The position numbers and the translations under genes were made by a program. Shown here piece by piece: positions 1 through 5,722 of a stretch of 6,118 nt of DNA (position 1 is the stretch's first letter; every line of letters starts with the position of its first letter). Location of the stretch: the NCBI GenBank assembly GCA_006227785.1, contig SBFU01000228.1:1-6118 (forward strand). Reading direction: 5' to 3'. This stretch comes from Burkholderiales bacterium (lineage in GTDB: Bacteria > Pseudomonadota > Gammaproteobacteria > Burkholderiales > Burkholderiaceae_C). The notes beneath the pieces are model-generated. The model ran no database searches and was not told where the DNA came from. It saw only the letters and a list, made by a program, of their open reading frames with translations.

Positions 1-491
1 AGACGCGCGAGCTGTCCGATGTCATGGTTGAGTGCATCGTCCGCCTTGAGGGCGTCGATGAGACATGACTCGCGGATGTCCCGGTATCGGTCCACAAAGG
101 CCTTGCCTGCCTCGGTGGGTGCGTAGGTGACTTCCTTGCCGTTCTTGCTGGAGACCACCACACCCAGGCCCTGCAGCTTCTTGAGCGAGTAGTTGATCAG
201 GTGGGCGTCTTCCACGTTCATGATGAACGCGATGTCGGACAGCCTCTTGTCACGCGCCCGGTGTGTCACGTGGTGCAGCACCAGAACGTCCAGGGCAGTC
301 AGGTCCTTGAGGCCCGCCGCGCTCATGCAGTGGGTGATCCAGCGGTGGAATGCGTTACCCGCCACGATGAGCCCAAACTCGAACTCGCTCATCTCGGCGC
401 TGCGGGGCGACACGAGGTGTGCCGACGACACAATGGGGGCCGCCTGACCGCCTGGACTGGCTGGCCTGGTGTTTGCTTTTGTTCGTGCCAT
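1..491 (-). CDS. MarR-like winged-helix transcriptional regulator (partial, C-terminus off window)
   Basis: Predicted DNA-binding regulator resembling the COG5631 type of MarR-related winged-helix proteins. Translating the minus strand from the ATG at 491 gives 163 codons with no stop before the left edge, so the C-terminus is missing. The region around residues 35-50 (SEFEFGLIVAGNAFHRW) and the stretch LTALDVLVLHHVTHRAR (residues 64-80) match my recollection of this family. The helix-turn-helix lies at about residues 82-110 (LSDIAFIMNVEDAHLINYSL, then a KKLQGLG turn), followed by a beta wing with KNGKEVTYAPT near 116-126. An in-frame ATG at 509 would add six residues (MASSLD). Neither start has a convincing Shine-Dalgarno, so the start is uncertain. 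The gene is divergent from the TRAP operon, the usual position for a local regulator. The target and ligand are inferred only from this position. The family assignment is good; the effector is unknown. Confidence 0.85.
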   Translation of the reverse strand, partial: MARTKANTRPASPGGQAAPIVSSAHLVSPRSAEMSEFEFGLIVAGNAFHRWITHCMSAAGLKDLTALDVLVLHHVTHRARDKRLSDIAFIMNVEDAHLINYSLKKLQGLGVVVSSKNGKEVTYAPTEAGKAFVDRYRDIRESCLIDALKADDALNHDIGQLAR

Positions 492-517
492 GTCAAGACT
501 CGATGCCATGTTTTGGT

Positions 518-554
518 GCGGCGAAGTTTAGGCTTTATGCCGATAATTTGCCAA
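518..554 (-). promoter_or_regulatory. Candidate sigma70 promoter of the regulator gene
   Basis: Read on the minus strand, TTGGCA (554-549, one mismatch to the -35 consensus) is followed after 18 bases by TAAACT (530-525, four of six matches to the -10 consensus). This predicts a transcript start near 518, just upstream of the two possible ATG starts at 509 and 491. The -35 element sits inside the tandem repeat at 547-568, so a protein bound to the repeat could block or modulate this promoter. The match is moderate and rests on inspection alone. Confidence 0.3.
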
Positions 555-568
555 CAATTTACCAACAA
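547..568. repeat. 11-bp tandem repeat, candidate operator
   Basis: TTTGCCAACAA (547-557) is followed directly by TTTACCAACAA (558-568), identical at 10 of 11 positions. The period is about one helical turn, so both copies face the same side of the DNA. It lies in the only AT-rich patch of the divergent region between the winged-helix regulator and the TRAP operon. The location and spacing suggest a protein-binding site, most simply for the adjacent regulator, but this is inference. MarR-type proteins more often bind inverted repeats, and none is obvious here. Confidence 0.4.
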
Positions 569-631
569 TAAGGGAAAACACTGAGCATGCTTTGTCCTGC
601 CCCCGCCAAAATCCGAATCGGCCAGCCAAGC

Positions 632-656
632 GCGACTGACCACCGCGGTCGATCGC
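632..656 (+). other. Imperfect inverted repeat upstream of the binding-protein gene
   Basis: GCGACTGACC (632-641) can pair with GGTCGATCGC (647-656) across a 5-base loop, with two adjacent mismatches in the middle of a 10-base stem. It ends 35 bases before the dctP-type start codon and would lie in its 5' untranslated region if transcription begins upstream. In GC-rich DNA such a structure may be chance. No ligand-binding RNA architecture was recognised. Confidence 0.25.
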
Positions 657-679
657 CAAACCGAGTTCACCAACCCAAC

Positions 680-683
680 GGAG
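680..683 (+). promoter_or_regulatory. Ribosome binding site of the binding-protein gene
   Basis: GGAG lies 8 bases before the ATG at 692. It settles the start choice. The reading frame is open upstream to an ATG at 587, but that start would put about 35 residues in front of a perfectly formed signal peptide. Confidence 0.7.
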
Positions 684-691
684 TCGCCTAC

Positions 692-1666
692 ATGAAACGT
701 CGCATCTTCAGCATCACGATGGCCGCCGCCGCTGTCGCTCTGAGCCTGCCAGCCATGGCCCAGACCAAGTGGGATCTGCCCGCCGCGTATCCCGCCACCA
801 ACTTCCATTCGGTGAACCTCACGCAGTTCGCCAACGACGTTGACAAGGCCACGGGCGGCAAACTCAAGATCACGGTTCACGCCGGCGCTTCCCTCTTCAA
901 AGCACCCGAAATCAAGCGCGCGGTGCAAGGCGGCCAGGCGCAGATCGGCGAGATCCTGCTGGCCAACTTCCAGAACGAATGGCAAATCTTCGGCGCCGAT
1001 GCCCTGCCCTTCCTTGCCGACAGCTACGACGCGGCCGCCAAGCTGTGGAAGGTGCAGAAGCCGATGCTGGAGAAGAAGCTGGCGGAACAAGGCATGATGG
1101 TGCTGTACTCGGTGCCCTGGCCGCCGCAAGGTGTGTATTCGAAGAAGCCGCTGAACAGCGCAGCCGATCTGAAGGGCATCAAGTGGCGCTCCTACAGCCC
1201 GGCCACCAGCCGGATCGCGGAGCTGGTGGGCGCCCAGCCGGTGACGGTGCAGGCAGCCGAGGTGAGCCAGGCTTTTGCCACGGGTGTGGTCGAAAGCATG
1301 ATGTCCAGCGGCTCCACGGGCGCCGATGCCAAGCTCAACGAGCACGTCAAATACTGGTACGACACGCAGGCCTGGCTGCCCAAGAACGCGGTGATCGTCA
1401 ACAAGCGCGCCTTTGATGCGCTGGACGCTGCCACTCAGGCCGCTGTCATGAAGGCCGCAGCAGACGCCGAGACGCGTGGTTGGGCCGCGAGCAAGAAGGC
1501 CAACACGGAGTCGCTCGACAAGCTCCGGGCTGGCGGCATGGAGATCCTGCCGGCCCCACCCGCCCTGACCGCCGACATGAAGAAAGTGGGCGAAACCTTG
1601 CTCAAGGAATGGCTGGACAAGGCCGGGCCCGAGGGCCAGGCGATGATCAGCGAATTCCGCAAGTGA
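692..1666 (+). CDS. dctP: TRAP transporter substrate-binding protein, DctP family
   Basis: Periplasmic solute receptor of a tripartite ATP-independent (TRAP) transporter; it captures a small, usually carboxylate-bearing, ligand and delivers it to the QM membrane subunits. The 324-residue length is normal for the family. Residues 1-23 form a classical Sec signal peptide: basic MKRR, an Ala/Leu-rich core, and AMA before the predicted cut at Gln24. The mature part shows DctP features: KLKITVHAGASLFKAPE near 57-73, a GGQAQIGEI segment near 80-88, and LKGIKWRSYSP near 160-170. Arg166 there aligns with the conserved arginine that binds the ligand carboxylate in this family. It is followed by GAQPVTVQAAEVSQAFATG (180-198). 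The ATG at 692 is preceded by GGAG at 8 bases. It is the first gene of the operon and is followed by a strong hairpin before the dctQ-type gene. The ligand is not predictable from sequence; the symbol is a family name rather than proof of C4-dicarboxylate transport. Confidence 0.93.
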   Translation: MKRRIFSITMAAAAVALSLPAMAQTKWDLPAAYPATNFHSVNLTQFANDVDKATGGKLKITVHAGASLFKAPEIKRAVQGGQAQIGEILLANFQNEWQIFGADALPFLADSYDAAAKLWKVQKPMLEKKLAEQGMMVLYSVPWPPQGVYSKKPLNSAADLKGIKWRSYSPATSRIAELVGAQPVTVQAAEVSQAFATGVVESMMSSGSTGADAKLNEHVKYWYDTQAWLPKNAVIVNKRAFDALDAATQAAVMKAAADAETRGWAASKKANTESLDKLRAGGMEILPAPPALTADMKKVGETLLKEWLDKAGPEGQAMISEFRK

Positions 1667-1692
1667 TGCGGCATCGGTCCTGATCCGACCTC

Positions 1693-1719
1693 CGACCGCC
1701 AGGTGCGCCCTGGCGGTCG
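1693..1719 (+). terminator. Strong hairpin between dctP- and dctQ-type genes (partial terminator or mRNA stabiliser)
   Basis: CGACCGCCAGG (1693-1703) and CCTGGCGGTCG (1709-1719) are perfect inverted repeats of 11 bases around the loop TGCGC. The hairpin starts 26 bases after the dctP-type stop and ends 27 bases before the dctQ-type start. Only CTGTTTC follows, a poor T-tract, so full intrinsic termination is unlikely. Known parallels in binding-protein operons suggest partial termination or protection of the upstream message, giving more receptor than membrane subunit. That role is inference here. Confidence 0.6.
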
Positions 1720-1746
1720 CTGTTTCAACCGTACAGAAAGCCTGCT

Positions 1747-2253
1747 TTGAGAAGATTCCTGGATACCCTCTACCGGGGCAGCGCCTGGTTGGCCGCCCTG
1801 TGCATGATCGGTGTGCTGGTGATGGTGCTGCTCTCCATCCTGGGACGGCTGCTGAACTTCTATGTGCCGGGTACCGACGCCTACGCAGGCTACGCCATGG
1901 CCGCCGCCGGCTTTCTGGCGCTTGCGCACACACTCAAATGCAATGAACACATCCGTGTGACGCTGTTCGTTGGCAAGCTGAAGGGCAAGGCAAGACGTGC
2001 CATGGAATTGTGGTCCTTGTCGGTCGCAGTCCTTCTGTCGGGCCTGTTCGCTTTCTATTCGGCCCGCCTGGCATGGCAGTCGCACCTGTTTCACGACATC
2101 TCCACAGGCAACGACGCCACCCCCTTGTGGATACCTCAAACCGTGATGGTGCTGGGCACCCTGGTCCTTTTCATCGCCTTTGTCGATGAATGGGTGCTGG
2201 AGCTGCGGGGTCAGCGGGTGACACGTGAGGCGCAGGAGGGTCACCATGAATGA
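1747..2253 (+). CDS. dctQ: TRAP transporter small permease subunit, DctQ family
   Basis: Small inner-membrane subunit that packs against the large DctM-type subunit. The 168-residue protein has four hydrophobic segments at about 14-34, 45-63, 87-110 and 129-151, the standard topology. The EHIRVTLF stretch (67-74) after the second segment and the PLWIPQ motif (126-131) before the fourth are typical of the family. The start is taken as TTG at 1747, with AGAAAG six bases upstream as a weak ribosome binding site. The next in-frame ATG, at residue 20, would remove half of the first membrane segment, so TTG is preferred. The 3' end overlaps the dctM-type start by 8 bases, implying translational coupling and a fixed subunit ratio. 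The family call is firm; the start is reasonably sure. Confidence 0.9.
   Translation: MRRFLDTLYRGSAWLAALCMIGVLVMVLLSILGRLLNFYVPGTDAYAGYAMAAAGFLALAHTLKCNEHIRVTLFVGKLKGKARRAMELWSLSVAVLLSGLFAFYSARLAWQSHLFHDISTGNDATPLWIPQTVMVLGTLVLFIAFVDEWVLELRGQRVTREAQEGHHE
2234..2239 (+). promoter_or_regulatory. Ribosome binding site of the large permease gene
   Basis: AGGAGG, a perfect Shine-Dalgarno core, lies 6 bases before the ATG at 2246, inside the end of the dctQ-type gene. It shows that the ATG at 2246, not the upstream in-frame GTG at 2225, is the real start. Confidence 0.85.
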
Positions 2254-3541
2254 AGTGCTGGTCACCGGATTGCTCATCCTGGCCCTGTTCGCCTTGCTGG
2301 GCAGCGGGGTCTGGATCGGCCTGACGCTGGCGGGCGTGGCCTGGCTGGGCATGGAGGTCTTTTCGTCGCGCAGCGGTGGCGATGCGATGGCGGTGACCGT
2401 CTGGGGCGCGGCCAGCAGCTGGACGCTGACGGCTCTGCCACTGTTTGTCTGGATGGGTGAGATCCTGTTCCGGACCAAATTGTCCGAGAGCATGTTCCGT
2501 GGGCTGGCACCCTGGGTCAATGGCCTTCCAGGTCGCCTGCTGCACACCAACATCATCGGCAGCACCATCTTCGCGGCGGTCTCGGGCTCTTCAGCCGCCA
2601 CCTGCGCAACCATCGGCAAGATGACCATCCCCGAACTGACAGGGCGCGGCTATCCACCGGAAAAAATCGTGGGCTCTCTCGGCGGCGCCAGCACCCTGGG
2701 CCTGCTGATTCCGCCCTCGATCATCATGATTGTCTATGGTGTGGCAGCCGAGGTCTCGATCGCCAAGCTGTTCGTGGCCGGTGTCGTTCCAGGCCTGCTG
2801 CTGGCCGTGCTGTTCAGCGGGTCCATCGTGGTGTGGTCGCTGCTCAACCCCGACAAGGTGCCACAGAGCGATGTGCGCATGACGCTGCGACAGAAACTCG
2901 CCGAATCGCGTCATCTGATCCCCGTGGTGCTGCTGATCGGGGGCGTGGTGGGCGCCATTTACACAGGTGTGGCCACCGCCACCGAAGCTGCCGCCATTGG
3001 TGTGGTGGGCGCCATGGTCTTGTCGGCATCACAGGGCTCGCTGACCTGGGCCACGTTTCGCGAGTCGCTGCTGGGTGCCACCCGCATGTACTGCATGATT
3101 GCGTTGATCCTCGCGGGCGCTGCCTTTCTCACGCTCGCCATGGGCTACATCGGGCTGCCGCGCCATCTCGCTGAGTGGGTGGGTGGCCTGGGCCTGTCGC
3201 CTGGACAGCTGCTGGTTGCGCTGGCCCTCTTCTTCATCCTGCTGGGCTGTTTCCTCGATGGCATCTCCATGATCGTGCTCACCATGGGCGTGTTGCTGCC
3301 GACCGTGAGCGCAGCAGGCATCGACCTGATCTGGTTCGGCATCTTCGTGGTGATCGTGGTGGAAATGGCGCAGATCACGCCACCCGTGGGGTTCAACCTG
3401 TTCGTGCTGCAAGGCATGACCCAGCGCGACATCGGGTGGATCGCCAAGGCCTGCCTGCCCTATTTCCTGCTGATGGTGCTGGCGGTTTCGCTGCTGTACT
3501 GGTTCCCCGGCCTCGTGACCTGGCTGCCTTCGCGCATGTGA
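2246..3541 (+). CDS. dctM: TRAP transporter large permease subunit, DctM family
   Basis: Large inner-membrane transport subunit that couples substrate import to the sodium gradient through an elevator-type movement, as known for the family. The 431 residues are almost wholly hydrophobic helices with polar hairpin loops. Signature stretches are present in order: SGSSAATCATIGKMTIPEL (113-131), GASTLGLLIPPS (147-158), TGVATATEAAAIG (240-252), CFLDGISMIVLTMGVLLP (335-352) and EMAQITPPVGFNLFVLQG (373-390). The SGSS/TEAAA and ITPPVGFN regions correspond to the two helical hairpins that form the sodium and substrate sites in characterised homologues. The length is normal and no key motif is missing. 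It starts at an ATG behind a perfect AGGAGG and overlaps the dctQ-type gene by 8 bases. It is the last gene of the operon, and its stop is 8 bp from the stop of the convergent oxidoreductase. The substrate is unknown. Confidence 0.95.
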   Translation: MNEVLVTGLLILALFALLGSGVWIGLTLAGVAWLGMEVFSSRSGGDAMAVTVWGAASSWTLTALPLFVWMGEILFRTKLSESMFRGLAPWVNGLPGRLLHTNIIGSTIFAAVSGSSAATCATIGKMTIPELTGRGYPPEKIVGSLGGASTLGLLIPPSIIMIVYGVAAEVSIAKLFVAGVVPGLLLAVLFSGSIVVWSLLNPDKVPQSDVRMTLRQKLAESRHLIPVVLLIGGVVGAIYTGVATATEAAAIGVVGAMVLSASQGSLTWATFRESLLGATRMYCMIALILAGAAFLTLAMGYIGLPRHLAEWVGGLGLSPGQLLVALALFFILLGCFLDGISMIVLTMGVLLPTVSAAGIDLIWFGIFVVIVVEMAQITPPVGFNLFVLQGMTQRDIGWIAKACLPYFLLMVLAVSLLYWFPGLVTWLPSRM

Positions 3542-3544
3542 GCG

Positions 3545-3562
3545 GCGCTTCAACCAAAGCGC
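3545..3562. terminator. Short inverted repeat between convergent genes (possible weak bidirectional terminator)
   Basis: GCGCTT (3545-3550) and AAGCGC (3557-3562) can form a 6-bp stem with a 6-base loop exactly at the junction of the convergent dctM-type and oxidoreductase genes; it covers the oxidoreductase stop codon. There is no T-tract on either side, so intrinsic termination would be weak. It is listed because no better terminator is visible in the 8-bp gap. Confidence 0.25.
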
Positions 3563-4806
3563 GCGGGATCAAAGGGCGCTGCGTCGATCGTGGGTCGGCG
3601 CCCCTGCATCAGGTCGGCCAGCACCGCAGCCGTGCCAGGTCCGGTTGAAAAACCGATGTGCTGGTGCCCCAAGGCCAGCCACAGGCCAGGATGGCCCGGC
3701 GCGGCGCCAATGTGGGGACGGCTGTCCGGCAGTGTCGGGCGTGCGCCCAGCCAGGGCTGTTCGTCCAACGCTTCACCCAGGGGAAAGGCCTGCCTGGCCG
3801 CCGCCTGCGCCAACCTGAGCTGGTCGCCGCGCGCCGGTGCATCCATGGCGGCCCATTCCACGCCCGTGCTCAAACGAAGGCCCTGGTTCATCGGCGAGAG
3901 CACGTAAGCGCCTGCCGTGTCGTACACCGGCCTTCCCAGAGACGCCTCACCCAACGGCGCGTGGTGCATGTGGTACCCGCGCTCGAACGCCATGGGCACG
4001 CGTATTCCCAACCAGCCTTGCAAGGCGCCACGGCTCCACGGCCCCAGGCTCACCACCACCTGTGCAGCCAAGAGCACGCCATGGTGGGCCGTGCTCAGCG
4101 ACCAGCGTTCGGTTGAATCCGCAGCGGGTCGCAGCGCGCGCGCCTCATCGATCAGCAGGCGCCCGCCCCGCGCCACGAACAGGTCGGCGTAAGCCTGCAC
4201 GACCGCGCCGGGGTTGTCCACCGATGCGCTGCCTGGCAGCCACAGGGCCCGCGGAAAGATGGGCGCCAGATGCGGCTCCAGATTGCGCAGTCCATCCGCA
4301 TCCAGCACTTCGGCCGTCACTCCGTGGCAGGCATAAACATCCCTGGCGGCTGCGGCGCCCTCGAACGCCGCCTGGCTTCGGTACAGGAACAGCCAACCGT
4401 TTTCGCGCAGGCGTTGCAGTTCACCGGCCTCCTGCATCCATTGCCGGTGCAAAGGCTGAGACAAGCGGATCAGGGCATCCAGGGCCACCGCCGTCTGTTC
4501 GAACGGGCGAGCACGGGCGCGCGACAGGAAAGACACCACCCATGGCAGGCGGGTCAATGCGTACCAGGGGTCGTAGCGCAGAGCGGGAGAGCGGTGCGTG
4601 AGCAGACGTGGCAGTGCCTGCCACAGCGTCGGGTTGTTGAAGGGGATCAGCGAGCTCGTGGCCAACACACCTGCATTGCCCCAGGATGTCTCCCGCCCCG
4701 GGCCCTTGCGGTCCACCAGCGTCACCGAAAAACCGCGTGCCTGCAGCGTCAGGGCACAAGACACCCCCACCATGCCTGCGCCCAGCACGATCACCGAGTC
4801 ACTCAC
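3550..4806 (-). CDS. FAD-dependent amino acid oxidoreductase, DAO/DadA-like
   Basis: Flavoprotein of the D-amino-acid dehydrogenase/glycine oxidase superfamily (COG0665 type). It probably oxidises an amino group or secondary amine and passes electrons to FAD and onward. The 418 residues are close to the usual DadA length. The N-terminus is a Rossmann dinucleotide-binding fold: VIVLGAGMVG (5-14) with the GxGxxG glycines and an acidic Asp32 after the second strand. ETSWGNAGVL (39-48) is a typical DadA segment. The C-terminal GARPTLPDSRPHIG (354-367) and GHQHIGFSTGPGTA (380-393) are the conserved substrate and FAD-contacting ends of the family. The start is GTG at 4806, with GGTGGA (4817-4812) five bases upstream. 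The frame stays open further upstream, but that would overlap the racemase gene and add residues before the Rossmann strand. Substrate alternatives are D-amino acids, D-hydroxyproline or sarcosine-like compounds; sequence alone does not decide. The racemase next door favours an amino acid. Confidence 0.88.
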   Translation of the reverse strand: MSDSVIVLGAGMVGVSCALTLQARGFSVTLVDRKGPGRETSWGNAGVLATSSLIPFNNPTLWQALPRLLTHRSPALRYDPWYALTRLPWVVSFLSRARARPFEQTAVALDALIRLSQPLHRQWMQEAGELQRLRENGWLFLYRSQAAFEGAAAARDVYACHGVTAEVLDADGLRNLEPHLAPIFPRALWLPGSASVDNPGAVVQAYADLFVARGGRLLIDEARALRPAADSTERWSLSTAHHGVLLAAQVVVSLGPWSRGALQGWLGIRVPMAFERGYHMHHAPLGEASLGRPVYDTAGAYVLSPMNQGLRLSTGVEWAAMDAPARGDQLRLAQAAARQAFPLGEALDEQPWLGARPTLPDSRPHIGAAPGHPGLWLALGHQHIGFSTGPGTAAVLADLMQGRRPTIDAAPFDPARFG

Positions 4807-4812
4807 TACAAT
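4807..4812 (+). promoter_or_regulatory. Candidate -10 element of the racemase promoter
   Basis: TACAAT matches five of six bases of the sigma70 -10 consensus and would place the transcript start near 4819, about 20 bases before the racemase ATG. No clear -35 hexamer lies at the right distance, so activation by a regulator would be expected if it is used. It overlaps the spacer between the ribosome binding site and GTG start of the divergent oxidoreductase, whose own promoter must therefore lie inside the racemase coding region. Confidence 0.35.
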
Positions 4813-4839
4813 CCACCATGACAGTCGAGAACCACGTGC

Positions 4840-5577
4840 ATGTCTTCCCCAGCTTTCGATTGTGAGTCCAGCCGCCGTGCCGATGCGAAGCAGGCGCAAG
4901 GCTTTCTGGGTGTTCTCATGTTGGACACGCGCTTTCCCAGGCCACCGGGCGACATCGGCAACCCGCAAACCTTCACCCGAGCGGGCATCCCGGCGCGCCT
5001 GCTGACCGTCCGGGGTGCCTCGCCGCGCGCCATCGTACAGGAAGCTGACCCGGCCTGGCTGCGCCCGTTCACAGAAGCTGCGCAGGCACTGGCGCGTGAA
5101 GGCGCGACCATGATCACCACCAGCTGCGGCTTTCTCGCGGCCCACCAGGCCTCACTGCAGGCCGCCGTCGATGTGCCGGTCTGGACCTCCAGCCTGTTGC
5201 AGTGCCGCTGGCTGCAGAACGTGGGCATCATCACCTTCGACGCAGCCTCGCTGACACCCGCCATCCTGCGCGCTGCCGGTGTGCCGGAAGGCACGCCGGT
5301 CCAGGGACTCCGCCCGGGCTGCGAACTGCAGCAGCGCATCCTGTGCAACGACACGAAGCTGGACTTCGCCGAAGCGCAGCGCGATGTGGAGGAGGCCGCC
5401 AGGCGGCTCGTGGCCGAGCATCCCCATGTTCAAACCCTGGTGCTGGAATGCACCAATATGCCGCCCTACCGCGAAGCCGTGGCAGCGGCCACGGCACGCT
5501 CGGTGCACGACGCCGAGACCTTGTTGCTGCGGGCATGGCGGGAAGGGCTGACATGGTCGCCCCAGGCCACGCACTGA
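4840..5577 (+). CDS. Aspartate/glutamate/hydantoin racemase family protein
   Basis: Cofactor-independent racemase-fold enzyme in which two cysteines act as acid and base to invert a carbon next to a carboxylate. The 245-residue length fits the family. It shows GFLGVLMLDTRFPRPPGDIGN (in two parts: 21-32 and 33-41), a substrate-pocket signature, then the first catalytic cysteine in TTSCGF (Cys96) and the second in LECTNMPPY (Cys204). Both are present, so the enzyme should be active. The conserved GFLGVLM block starts at residue 21, so the ATG at 4840 is preferred over Met27, although its Shine-Dalgarno is weak. It is divergent from the FAD oxidoreductase with 33 bp between start codons. Related families include aspartate racemase, glutamate racemase, hydantoin racemase and maleate isomerase. 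The cell-wall MurI role is unlikely given this context and the family signature. The exact substrate is unknown; amino acid catabolism is inferred from the neighbours. Confidence 0.87.
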   Translation: MSSPAFDCESSRRADAKQAQGFLGVLMLDTRFPRPPGDIGNPQTFTRAGIPARLLTVRGASPRAIVQEADPAWLRPFTEAAQALAREGATMITTSCGFLAAHQASLQAAVDVPVWTSSLLQCRWLQNVGIITFDAASLTPAILRAAGVPEGTPVQGLRPGCELQQRILCNDTKLDFAEAQRDVEEAARRLVAEHPHVQTLVLECTNMPPYREAVAAATARSVHDAETLLLRAWREGLTWSPQATH

Positions 5578-5722
5578 TGGTGGCCATGGCAGCCTGCATT
5601 CACCCTGTCTGATACCGGGGCTGCGCTATCATGGGTCGCATCTGACCTGGCGCAACGACCGGTGCCATCTCGACATGGCCCGCCCAGCGTTTCTGGCGCC
5701 AGCACACCTCCATTCCCTGTTC
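5578..5722. other. Intergenic region upstream of rdgC
   Basis: These 145 bases separate the racemase stop from the rdgC start. They contain TATCAT (5627-5632), a fair -10 match without a correctly spaced -35, and a 10-bp palindrome CTGGCGCCAG (5693-5702) that lies 20 bases before the rdgC ATG. No convincing terminator for the racemase gene was found, so readthrough into rdgC is possible. Confidence 0.35.

Noticed and set aside
542..547. GATAAT as a -10 element for the transporter operon
   Set aside because: Five of six bases match, but no -35 hexamer lies at 16-18 bases upstream, so it was not listed as a promoter.
587..691. N-terminal extension of the binding protein from an ATG at 587
   Set aside because: It would place 35 polar residues before a complete Sec signal peptide; the ATG at 692 has a well-spaced GGAG.
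389..1933. 514-codon open frame on the minus strand covering the binding-protein gene
   Set aside because: It lies antisense to the well-supported dctP-type gene, runs into the dctQ-type gene, overlaps the regulator start, and has low-complexity Arg/His/Gly-rich composition with no recognisable domain; long antisense frames are common in GC-rich coding DNA.
1435..2628. 397-codon open frame on the minus strand across the dctP/dctQ/dctM-type genes
   Set aside because: Antisense shadow of three real genes, with Gln/His/Pro-rich composition and no domain.
3837..4601. 254-codon plus-strand frame opposite the oxidoreductase
   Set aside because: Arg/Pro/Ala-rich shadow of the FAD oxidoreductase; no ribosome site or family features.
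4807..5145. N-terminal extension of the FAD oxidoreductase frame upstream of its GTG
   Set aside because: This part is antisense to the racemase gene, and the Rossmann strand begins right after the GTG at 4806, which has its own ribosome site.
5675..5722. In-frame upstream ATG that would add 16 residues to RdgC
   Set aside because: The family normally starts at or just before the FKN motif; the extra residues resemble nothing in RdgC and have no ribosome site.
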